Assembly: GCF_000479045.1 (NCBI RefSeq)
Contig: NZ_KI518181.1
Location: 1-47,428 of the forward strand
Length of the DNA stretch: 47,428 nt
Reading direction: 5' to 3'
From: Cetobacterium somerae ATCC BAA-474
GTDB lineage: Bacteria; Fusobacteriota; Fusobacteriia; Fusobacteriales; Fusobacteriaceae
Shown here: piece after piece, positions 41,265 through 47,428 of the stretch
Position numbering within the stretch: the stretch's first letter is position 1
Layout: each line of letters starts with the position of its first letter
Notes under the pieces: generated by a model
Told to the model about the DNA's origin: nothing
Databases searched by the model: none
What the model saw: only the letters and a program-made list of their open reading frames with translations
Translations under genes and position numbers: made by a program

Positions 41265-43592
41265 TTATTCTTCAATATATCCCAATGCTTTTAATATCTT
41301 TTCTCCTAGGTTTCTATTTTTTCCTTTATATGGATAGCAGTGGATGTGTATTGCTGGATTAAAATTTAACTCTATTATAGCGTAGTTATCAATTGGATTC
41401 GGATTTTTTATATCCTCTATCATCATATCTACCCCGCATATTTTAGCTCCCACAGCCTTTGATGCTTTTATAGCAATCTTTTTATAAGCATCTAAAATAT
41501 CATCAGTATAATCTAAGCTATCCCCTCCTGTACTTATATTTGAATTTTCTCTTAGGTATACAACTTCATCCTTTTTAGGAATATACTCTATAGTTAATCC
41601 CTGTCCTTTTAAAAATAGTTTTTCTGGGTCTTCCAATCTTATCTTCTCTAAAGGAGTTTTATATCCAACACCCCTTAATGGATCTAAATTTTTCTCTTCT
41701 ACAAGCTCTTTTATGCTTCTCTCTCCATCTCCTTTTACATTAGCAGGAACTCTATGTAAAATACCAACTACTTCATCCCCCATAACAAAAATTCTATACT
41801 CTTTTCCTTTTATAAATCTCTCTATAAGAATTGAATTATCCTCTTTAAAAGCTATTTCCAATGCTTTTTCATAATCCTCTTTTGAAAACTCCTCTTTAAA
41901 TATTGTAATACCAAGTCCAAAATTTGTAGACTTAGGTTTTATAACTATTCCAGCTCCATATTTTCTATAATCACTTTTAGCCTCTTCAATATTAAAATAA
42001 TCTTTTCCTTGAGGAACTATAATATTCTCTTTTTCCAAAACTTTTTTTGTTACAACCTTGTTCTCCATAATAAGCATAGTCACATATGAATCTAAAGATG
42101 TTTTAGTAGCTTGTTTCACATACTCCACTTTCTTATCTTTTTCCAAAACTATAAAATTCTCATCTCTATCTAAAATTTCAAACTTAACTCCATTTTTTAT
42201 AGCTGCTTTTAGAAGTATTTGGGTAGATAACTCTAGATCTTCAAAACCTTTAAGAGTATATGGTGTTTTTTTCATTTCATTTAAAAATTCTTTTGCTTTA
42301 TCTATATGAAACTTTACAAATCCCTTTTGCTTCACCTCTTTTAAGACTAAATCTGAATATAATCTATTTGATAAAACCTTATTTTTTTGATACTGTAAAA
42401 CTTTCTCATCCTTATTTGTAAAGGCTCCTATAGCTTTTAAGTGCCTTTCTATCTCCTCTAAAATAACTATTGAATACTCTTTTGGAGAAACATTTTTATC
42501 CTCACAACAAATTAATCTAAATTCATCTGAATTACCTTTATTAGCAAGAATCTCTTGATTTTTTAAATATCTAAAATAGTCCTTTTCTTCAAAAGGTTCG
42601 TCATCTTTTAAAAATAGAAAAAGTATAAATAGATGTAAAAACTCTAAATCTGTTTTCTCTATACCTATCTCTGAAAAAGGATTTAAATCTATTGATCTAA
42701 ACTCTAAATATTCAATTCCACTGTTTTTTAACTCTAGCAATATCTCTTTAGGATTTTTTGTTTTTAACCTAATTGGACTATAGTACTCTTTTGCACTTGA
42801 AATACTCTCTTTTTCTATTAATCTTTCTAAACTTTCAACATATTTATCTACACTTTCATAATTTACAAAAAAATCTTTTTCATTTCTATAACCACAGCTA
42901 CCATTTCTAAAAGAAACCAAATCTTCAAAGTAGTATGTATCCTCTGTAAATTTTTTCATTTTGTCTATACATTTTTGAAGGTATGTCTCATGAATAACAG
43001 GGCTTGCACCTAATAGATATATAATCATCCAACCATATTTAAAATAATTTCTAGATATTTTTAAATAAATATTATTTTTAAACTCTTTAAATGATGTTTT
43101 CTCCTTAGATAACTCATATAACTCCTTTAAAAATTCATCGTCAAAAGAAAAATTAAAATGTATTCCTGATAAAAGTTGTTTTTTTCTACCATATTTTAAT
43201 GCTAACTTTTCCCTATATTTCTCCAATTCTTTATTTTGAGGAAACTTTCCCAGTGGAATTAACTCCTCAGATGGTAATATCGGAGGTACACTTTGAGACC
43301 ATAAATATTCATCTTTTAAATTTGTTGCAACTATCTCATGAATATTTCTTAAAAAATCATAGGCCTTTTCTACACTACTCTCTGTAGGAGTAATCATCTC
43401 TATTTGGCTTTCAGAAAAATCTACTGTTATATATGGATTTTTTATTTTATCTCCAAAAAATTTAGGATGATTAGTTAGTGCTAACTCTCCATTTTCATTC
43501 ACTCTTAAACTCTCTTTTTCAATACCAAATCTTCCTTTTTTTATATCTAAACCTAAACTATTTTCTTTTATAATTTTTTCTATTGTATTCAT
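41265..43592 (-). CDS. gshF: Bifunctional glutamate-cysteine ligase / glutathione synthetase
   Basis: 775 residues, the size of GshF/GshAB. The N-terminal glutamate-cysteine ligase half has FGIEKESLRV, ITVDFSESQIEMITP and IHFNFSFDDEFL; the C-terminal ATP-grasp half (from about 480) has IVIKPKSTNFGLGI, LIERFIKGKEYRIFVMG, ICGVDMMIED and IIELNFNPAIHIHCYPY. One enzyme makes glutathione from glutamate, cysteine and glycine in two steps in the cytoplasm. It is the second gene after a MATE exporter, with a 4-base ATGA-type overlap (43589-43592). That pairing may link glutathione synthesis with export of conjugates or drugs. No other gsh gene is nearby. The operon's natural promoter is separated by an insertion sequence. 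Confidence 0.96.
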   Translation of the reverse strand: MNTIEKIIKENSLGLDIKKGRFGIEKESLRVNENGELALTNHPKFFGDKIKNPYITVDFSESQIEMITPTESSVEKAYDFLRNIHEIVATNLKDEYLWSQSVPPILPSEELIPLGKFPQNKELEKYREKLALKYGRKKQLLSGIHFNFSFDDEFLKELYELSKEKTSFKEFKNNIYLKISRNYFKYGWMIIYLLGASPVIHETYLQKCIDKMKKFTEDTYYFEDLVSFRNGSCGYRNEKDFFVNYESVDKYVESLERLIEKESISSAKEYYSPIRLKTKNPKEILLELKNSGIEYLEFRSIDLNPFSEIGIEKTDLEFLHLFILFLFLKDDEPFEEKDYFRYLKNQEILANKGNSDEFRLICCEDKNVSPKEYSIVILEEIERHLKAIGAFTNKDEKVLQYQKNKVLSNRLYSDLVLKEVKQKGFVKFHIDKAKEFLNEMKKTPYTLKGFEDLELSTQILLKAAIKNGVKFEILDRDENFIVLEKDKKVEYVKQATKTSLDSYVTMLIMENKVVTKKVLEKENIIVPQGKDYFNIEEAKSDYRKYGAGIVIKPKSTNFGLGITIFKEEFSKEDYEKALEIAFKEDNSILIERFIKGKEYRIFVMGDEVVGILHRVPANVKGDGERSIKELVEEKNLDPLRGVGYKTPLEKIRLEDPEKLFLKGQGLTIEYIPKKDEVVYLRENSNISTGGDSLDYTDDILDAYKKIAIKASKAVGAKICGVDMMIEDIKNPNPIDNYAIIELNFNPAIHIHCYPYKGKNRNLGEKILKALGYIEE

Positions 43593-44911
43593 TTTTTATC
43601 AACTCCCTCATTTAAGTATTTTTTAAAAATCAATGGTGATAAAACTCCCTTTACTACACTTGACAATGATATACTTATCCAAACTCCATTTAATCCAAAA
43701 TACTCTTCTTTTGATAAAATTAGAGCAGCTGGTATTCTTAAAGATGTAAATATTATACTTATTATCGATGGAACTTTAGGTTTTCCCACCCCACTAAAAG
43801 CACCATTTGTTACAATTTCATAACACATAAATAGTTGAGATAATCCAATTATTCTCATATAATTTATTGCTATCTCAACAGTTTCTGGTTTTTCTACAAA
43901 TATTCTAACTAGATATTCTGGGAAAAATACAAATACTCCAGTTGTTACAACTCCAATTCCTGTACAAAGATGCATTGCTTTTTTATATCCCATTTTTATT
44001 CTATTTTCTAGACCTGCTCCATAATTTTGACCTATAAAACTCGAAATTGCTCCTTGTAATCCAGCTATAGTCATAAAAGTTATAGACTCAATTTGAAGTC
44101 CTATCTTTTGTGCTGCAATTGCATCTGGTCCCCACTGAGATATAATTTTTGCAATAGTTATTCCAAATCCAGTAAACAATACTCTTTGAAGAGCAATAGG
44201 GGTTCCTAAAGACATCATCTCTTTCATCTTACTCCAACTTTTAGATATATAGCTTTCAACTTTAAAATAATCTTTTGATTTTTTTACAAATAAATATGTA
44301 TTAATTCCCTCTGCTAGAACTGTAGCTATAGCTGCTCCTGCCACTCCCCAATCAAATACAAAAATAAATATAGGATCTAAAATTATATTTAAAATAACTC
44401 CTACACTACTTATTTTAAAAGGTAGTTTACTTTCTCCATAGCTATTTAAAATTCTTGTATATAAAAAGTTAAAAAACTTAAAAATTAATCCTATTCCACC
44501 AATAATTAGGTATATTTGAGCCATTTTTTCAACTTCATTTTCTAAGTTAAAAAATCTTACTAAATTTTTTGAAAAAATTATAATTGGAAGAATGAATGAT
44601 ACTGCCATTAAAAAATTTAATGTACATGATGCTTTTATATACTCTTTGGTATTTTCAATATCCTTTGCTCCTATTACATGAGAAATCTTTATTCCAGCTC
44701 CTATTACAATCATTGAGTTAATTGCATAACCTAAATTTATAAAAAAACTAGCTGTTCCAACTGCTGCTACAGCATTGCTTCCTATTTTGCCCACCCAAAA
44801 CATATCTACCAATCCATATATCATCTGTAAAAATGATGACCCCATTATTGGAAAAGCTAATGAGAGTAATATTTTTTTTATATCTCCTGTTGTTAAATCT
44901 ACTTTTTTCAT
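43589..44911 (-). CDS. MATE-family efflux transporter
   Basis: About 440 residues with 12 membrane segments. Typical MATE stretches are GDIKKILLSLAFPIMGSSFL at the start, MIYGLVDMFWVGKIGSNAVAA and, after the middle, LGTPIALQRVLFTGFG and ISSFIGQNYGAG. Members export drugs, toxins or metabolites with Na+ or H+. The ATG at 44911 follows AAGGAG (44917-44922); a longer frame to 45016 runs into the insertion sequence and is rejected. The gene is the first of the MATE-gshF unit. Only 14 bases of native leader remain before the 8-bp target duplication of the element. Confidence 0.92.
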   Translation of the reverse strand: MKKVDLTTGDIKKILLSLAFPIMGSSFLQMIYGLVDMFWVGKIGSNAVAAVGTASFFINLGYAINSMIVIGAGIKISHVIGAKDIENTKEYIKASCTLNFLMAVSFILPIIIFSKNLVRFFNLENEVEKMAQIYLIIGGIGLIFKFFNFLYTRILNSYGESKLPFKISSVGVILNIILDPIFIFVFDWGVAGAAIATVLAEGINTYLFVKKSKDYFKVESYISKSWSKMKEMMSLGTPIALQRVLFTGFGITIAKIISQWGPDAIAAQKIGLQIESITFMTIAGLQGAISSFIGQNYGAGLENRIKMGYKKAMHLCTGIGVVTTGVFVFFPEYLVRIFVEKPETVEIAINYMRIIGLSQLFMCYEIVTNGAFSGVGKPKVPSIISIIFTSLRIPAALILSKEEYFGLNGVWISISLSSVVKGVLSPLIFKKYLNEGVDKK

Positions 44912-44925
44912 AAAATCTCCTTCAA

Positions 44926-44933
44926 AGTATATT
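44926..44933. repeat. Target site duplication, left copy
   Basis: AGTATATT; identical to 46206-46213, on the outer side of the left end of the IS. Confidence 0.93.
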
Positions 44934-44955
44934 GTTTCTGTTAACTTAAAATTTA

Positions 44956-44986
44956 TTGAAACTGCTCCAATCCTTTGAGGTATAAT
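44956..44986 (+). promoter_or_regulatory. Likely transposase promoter at the left end
   Basis: TTGAAA (44956-44961), 19 bases, TATAAT (44981-44986). The spacer is longer than ideal. The start would be near 44992, downstream of AAACTGCTCC (44959-44968), which can pair with GGAGCAGTTT (45021-45030) over the ribosome site. Confidence 0.5.
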
Positions 44987-45036
44987 AGTTATTCGACCAA
45001 CCAATATCCCCCCCAAGAAAGGAGCAGTTTTTAACT

Positions 45037-46062
45037 ATGTATATTAATAATATTTCTTGTCCTCGTTGTTTCTCTAAAAACCTTTATCGTTTTGGTAAAA
45101 ACAATCTTGGACATCAAAAATATCAATGCAAAGAATGCGCTAGACAATTCTCTGCTAATTCTAAACCTGGTGATAATAGGCGTTCATATCCTAAATGTCC
45201 TATTTGTAATTCAGGAACATATTTACATCACGATTATCTTTATTATTCTAGATTTAAATGTAACTCTAGAAAGTGTACTCATATTCATATTGCAGTAAAA
45301 AAGACTTCTGATTTTAATAGTATTTCTTCTGAATTTAAATCTAAAACAATTAATATTAAAAGACTTAGAACAAATATCAATGTTGTCATTGATGCTTTGT
45401 ATATGTATTTTGTTCATTCAGCTACCACAAGAGCTATTTCACAATATCTTTTAGATCGTAAAAACATTAAAATTTCTCATGTATCCATTTACAAATGGAT
45501 TAAAGGTTTTGGAGGTATTTTTAAAGATATCGTTTCTAAATATACTCCGCAAAATTTAAATCTATCTGATGAGTGGCATGTTGATGAAACTGTAATTAAA
45601 ATCAAAGGTAAAAGATATTACATATGGACTTTAATTGACTCTGAAACTAGATACGTTATTGATTGGTATCTTACAACATCAAGAGAAGCAACCTCTGCTT
45701 TTCACCTATTTGATAAGGTCAAAAAGCGATTTGGAGCACCTCAATCAATAGTATCTGATAGATTACCTAGCTACAATATTCCAACAAAAATAGTATTCTC
45801 AGAATCTAAACACATTAAAGTTCAATCATGGTATGACGAAGTAACTAATAATCTAATTGAAAGCTTTTTTAAAAGATTTAAACATAAATATAGAACAACC
45901 CACGGTTTAAAGTGCGAAACAAGTGTAAACGCACTATTAGAAGGCTTCTTTTTCTTCTACAACTATATTACACCGCATAAAGGACTAAGTAATCTAACTC
46001 CGGCCAAAGTTGCTGGCGTAGAATATAGCGAAATTAGTAGAAAAAATCTACTGCTATTTTAA
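45037..46062 (+). CDS. IS6-like DDE transposase with N-terminal zinc fingers
   Basis: 341 residues. The first 85 contain two likely zinc ribbons: C8-x2-C11 with C31-x2-C34, and C54-x2-C57 with C75-x4-C80. A helix-turn-helix region follows (AISQYLLDRKNIKISHVSIY), then the DDE core: Asp183 in WHVDETVIKIKGKRYYIW, Asp241 in SIVSDRLPSYN and Glu275 in NNLIESFFKRFKHKYR. Spacing and the 'VDET-I-GK-YY-W' block match the IS6/IS240 group. IS6 transposases are usually about 230-240 residues. The ATG follows AAAGGAG at 45018-45024 with 12 bases between, and that site can be hidden by a hairpin. No frameshift or internal stop is seen, so it is probably active. Confidence 0.92.
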   Translation: MYINNISCPRCFSKNLYRFGKNNLGHQKYQCKECARQFSANSKPGDNRRSYPKCPICNSGTYLHHDYLYYSRFKCNSRKCTHIHIAVKKTSDFNSISSEFKSKTINIKRLRTNINVVIDALYMYFVHSATTRAISQYLLDRKNIKISHVSIYKWIKGFGGIFKDIVSKYTPQNLNLSDEWHVDETVIKIKGKRYYIWTLIDSETRYVIDWYLTTSREATSAFHLFDKVKKRFGAPQSIVSDRLPSYNIPTKIVFSESKHIKVQSWYDEVTNNLIESFFKRFKHKYRTTHGLKCETSVNALLEGFFFFYNYITPHKGLSNLTPAKVAGVEYSEISRKNLLLF

Positions 46063-46087
46063 CAAAGAAAAAGAATATTCTTTATGA

Positions 46088-46110
46088 GACATAGACAAGC
46101 TATGTCCTTT
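46088..46110 (+). terminator. Terminator of the transposase gene
   Basis: GACATAG (46088-46094) pairs with CTATGTC (46100-46106), loop ACAAG, followed by CTTTT, within the right end of the IS. Confidence 0.7.
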
Positions 46111-46205
46111 TGTGATATCATTTTTTTATAAAAATATTTCAAGTCGAAAATCTTTATCCCTTTTCAAAGAATTGGACCTATTTTTCATCTTTAGTTAACA
46201 GATTC

Positions 46206-46213
46206 AGTATATT
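46206..46213. repeat. Target site duplication, right copy
   Basis: AGTATATT immediately outside the right end of the IS, identical to 44926-44933. It overlaps the left arm of a dyad ATATTAG/CTAATAT (46209-46215 with 46222-46228). Confidence 0.93.
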
Positions 46214-46229
46214 AGTTTTTTCTAATATG

Positions 46230-46258
46230 AATTTAACACTTTTTCATATCTTTGTCAA
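46230..46258 (-). promoter_or_regulatory. Displaced native promoter of the MATE-gshF operon
   Basis: On the minus strand TTGACA (46253-46258), 17 bases, TAAATT (46230-46235), facing the IS and, beyond it, the MATE gene. Removing the IS and one target copy would give a leader of about 32 bases. The dyad ATATTAG/CTAATAT just after the -10 could be an operator. Confidence 0.75.
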
Positions 46259-46270
46259 ACTAATTAAAAT

Positions 46271-46298
46271 AAAAAAAGATGTGATTTCTCACATCTTT
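46271..46298 (-). terminator. Terminator of the AIM24-like gene
   Basis: AAAGATGTGA (46275-46284) pairs with TCACATCTTT (46289-46298), loop TTTC; the minus strand ends in a T-run (46271-46277). Confidence 0.85.
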
Positions 46299-46307
46299 AC
46301 GAAACAC

Positions 46308-47000
46308 TTAGTTTTTATCCTGCTTTGGGAATGGTATATAATCAACTAAAATATCTACAAAAGATTGAATATTTCTAGTTTGAATAATCACTTTTCCCTT
46401 TCCTTTAAAAGTATTTAATAGTCCCTCTCCAGATTTAAATCCAAATAGTCCACTTGCTATTTCTAATCTATAATCTAATGTCTCTTGCCAACATACTACA
46501 TGCCCGTTGTCAATTTGAAAAGATTGAGAACCATCTAGTTCTATTTCAATTAAATCTCCAAATCCATTAACTAAAAGCTCTCCCTCTCCTTTAGATTTTA
46601 AAATAAAGAAACCACCTGTTCCTCCTAAAATAGAGTTCAACAGTCTTTTTTGTCTAGTCGATGTATAATCAACTGAAGTATTACATGCTAAAAATGCTCC
46701 GTCATTAATATACCATTGATTTCCTGAAGATACATTTAAAACTTTTATATTTCCAAATCCCTTTGGAGCAACTGCAACTCTTCCTGAAGATTTAGCTGTA
46801 GCTACAGATGTAAAAAAACTCTCTCCTCCTAAAAAAGCTTTTCCTATTGCTGCAAAAAAACCTCCATTTACTTTTCCTTCTAAATTTATGCACCCATCTT
46901 TATAAACCATGCACCCTGGTTCTATTCTTATACTTTCTCCTCTTTCTAACTGAAATTCAACAAGAGAAGCGCTTGTTGATGATGTTTGAACTATTTTCAA
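46308..47000 (-). CDS. AIM24 / TIGR00266 family protein
   Basis: 230 residues, normal for the family. It is a glycine-rich beta-fold protein with signatures RGESIRIEPGCMVYKDG near residue 20, GGESFFTSVATAKSSGRVAV, GTGGFFILKSKGEGELLVNG and VVCWQETLDYRLEIASG. The function in bacteria is unknown; the mitochondrial relative AIM24 affects cristae structure. The start is TTG at 47000, with GAGGTG seven bases before it, and no ATG is placed better. It has no membrane segment, and it is a single gene ended by terminator 46271-46298. Its upstream region holds two TTATAATTTTA repeats and a CTTTAG/CTAAAG dyad (47086-47101). Confidence 0.88.
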   Translation of the reverse strand: MKIVQTSSTSASLVEFQLERGESIRIEPGCMVYKDGCINLEGKVNGGFFAAIGKAFLGGESFFTSVATAKSSGRVAVAPKGFGNIKVLNVSSGNQWYINDGAFLACNTSVDYTSTRQKRLLNSILGGTGGFFILKSKGEGELLVNGFGDLIEIELDGSQSFQIDNGHVVCWQETLDYRLEIASGLFGFKSGEGLLNTFKGKGKVIIQTRNIQSFVDILVDYIPFPKQDKN

Positions 47001-47085
47001 TTTTTTTCACCTCATATTTTTTTATAAATTGTATTAAATTTAATTTTATTATAATTTTATTATAATTTTAAAACTTTTTTAACTA

Positions 47086-47101
47086 CTTTAGTAGTCTAAA
47101 G
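47086..47101. promoter_or_regulatory. Inverted repeat upstream of the AIM24-like gene
   Basis: CTTTAG (47086-47091) and CTAAAG (47096-47101) around TAGT, upstream of AT-rich TATAAT-like repeats (47044-47070). It could be an operator or part of the promoter; evidence is by symmetry only. Confidence 0.35.
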
Positions 47102-47136
47102 TTTATAAGTGTTAAAAGATAAAAATAATTAATCCC

Positions 47137-47163
47137 TAAAAAAGCCTCTAATTCGTAGAGGCT
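47137..47163 (-). terminator. Terminator overlapping the stop codon of the edge regulator
   Basis: AGCCTCTA (47143-47150) pairs with TAGAGGCT (47156-47163), loop ATTCG. The minus strand T-run is at 47143-47138. The TAG stop (47148-47150) lies in the stem. Confidence 0.88.
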
Positions 47164-47428
47164 TTTCTCCTTTTTAAATGATTTTCTAAAATCTCCTCAT
47201 GAATGCTCTCAACAATATCATTTAAATTAAGAATATTTATAATTTTTATATTTCCTTTTAAACTTGGTTCGTCACTTAATATTAAATCAAAATTGTTACT
47301 ATAAAACTCTCTATTTATTTTATAAAAAAATGATGGTTCAACTGTAAACTCATAATTTTTAAAATGTCTTTTCAATTCATTTCTCAAAAAGCTATCATCT
47401 AATATATTTACTTCATTAAACAATAATA
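47148..47428 (-). CDS. BglG/Mga-like regulator, C-terminal end (partial)
   Basis: The frame is open from the right edge of the window to TAG at 47148; about 93 codons are visible, and the apparent TTG start at 47423 is not a real start because the frame continues. The residues ILDDSFLRNELKRHF, VEPSFFYKINREFYSNN and FDLILSDEPSLKGN align with the last part of the paralog at 12554-13942 (ILPHDLYLKENLQKQI, MPSFHLKFNYLNCVNH, YDLILSDE), so it is the end of a third regulator of that type. The basic tail LENHLKRRKASTN is encoded within the terminator region. Confidence 0.75.
   Translation of the reverse strand, partial: LLFNEVNILDDSFLRNELKRHFKNYEFTVEPSFFYKINREFYSNNFDLILSDEPSLKGNIKIINILNLNDIVESIHEEILENHLKRRKASTN

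Larger units (their letters stand above)
44934..46205 (+). mobile_element. IS6-family-like insertion sequence
   Basis: The element is 1272 bp and has one transposase gene. Its ends are GTTTCTGTTAACTTAAA on the left and, read inward from the right, GAATCTGTTAACTAAAG. They share a perfect 10-bp core TCTGTTAACT (44937-44946 and 46193-46202), preceded by G as in IS26/IS240 ends (GG-TCTGTTGCAAA type). Inside are further matching blocks TCCAATYCTTTGA and TTCGAC. Both sides carry the 8-bp direct repeat AGTATATT, which is the IS6-family target length. Family size is usually 0.7-0.9 kb; this one is longer because of the N-terminal zinc-finger region. The copy appears intact. Confidence 0.92.

Noticed and set aside
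44912-45016. N-terminal extension of the MATE frame
   Set aside because: It crosses the left end of the IS and its target duplication; the AAGGAG before 44911 marks the real start.
45092-45298. Open frames overlapping the transposase gene on both strands
   Set aside because: They are shadow frames of the transposase with no ribosome site or recognisable domains.
47044-47070. Tandem TTATAATTTTA repeats as a possible CRISPR or iteron
   Set aside because: Only two AT-rich copies with no spacer; they are better explained as promoter-region A+T bias.

Overview
The window is about 47.4 kb of low-GC DNA (mostly A+T, with AT-rich intergenic stretches) from a diderm bacterium. A TolC-like outer-membrane protein and HlyD/MacA-type adaptors show an outer membrane. 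The mixture of these with clostridial-looking genes (a SigH-like sigma factor, BglG-type regulators, purine riboswitch, fused GshF-type glutathione synthase, H+ P-type ATPase) suggests Fusobacteriota (Fusobacterium or Cetobacterium). That assignment is an inference; no rRNA gene lies in the window. No tRNA, rRNA, CRISPR array or prophage was seen.

Layout. 1-272: tail of an MscS channel gene. 315-4648 (minus): adaptor, ABC ATPase, ABC-2 permease and TolC-like protein, a complete drug-export set; diverging from it, 4852-7950 (plus) is a MacA-like adaptor, a FtsX/MacB-type permease and a LolD-type ATPase. 7995-11096: an unrecognised coiled-coil protein, a structured non-coding stretch, a NanM-like lipoprotein and a cysteine-cluster protein. 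11123-13942: two paralogous BglG/Mga-like regulators; the C-terminus of a third enters at the right edge (47148-47428). 14093-17836: Mrp ATPase and a PLD-helicase-DUF3427 protein. 17901-22815: a minus-strand operon of XRE-methyltransferase, M20 peptidase, YjiH, YjiG and AbgT transporter, probably for an acyl-glutamate or dipeptide-like compound. 23200-23793: SigH-like sigma factor. 23841-29692: polyphosphate kinase, sugar-porter MFS protein and H+-ATPase in one operon. 29826-31929: a purine-salvage operon with guanine deaminase and AzgA-type permease, carrying one unclassified terminator-linked leader RNA and one guanine-class purine riboswitch. 32025-35502: heterodimeric ABC exporter. 35649-41039: dicarboxylate/amino-acid symporter, CPA2 antiporter with a degenerate EIIA domain, Usp-like protein and Na/phosphate symporter. 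41097-44911: MATE exporter and GshF, followed by a remnant of an L,D-transpeptidase gene. 44934-46205: an IS6-like element. 46308-47000: AIM24/TIGR00266 protein.

The strongest observations are at the right end and in the purine operon. The insertion sequence has a perfect 8-bp target duplication and sits between the likely native promoter (46230-46258) and the ribosome binding site of the MATE-gshF operon, so control of glutathione synthesis has probably changed in this strain. The same element can hide its transposase ribosome binding site in a hairpin formed only by transcripts that enter from outside. In the purine operon a guanine-class riboswitch lies inside the operon, while the operon leader is a different structured RNA with its own terminator that I could not assign to any class. 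Several start codons are reassigned here from ribosome binding site positions, including GTG and TTG starts.
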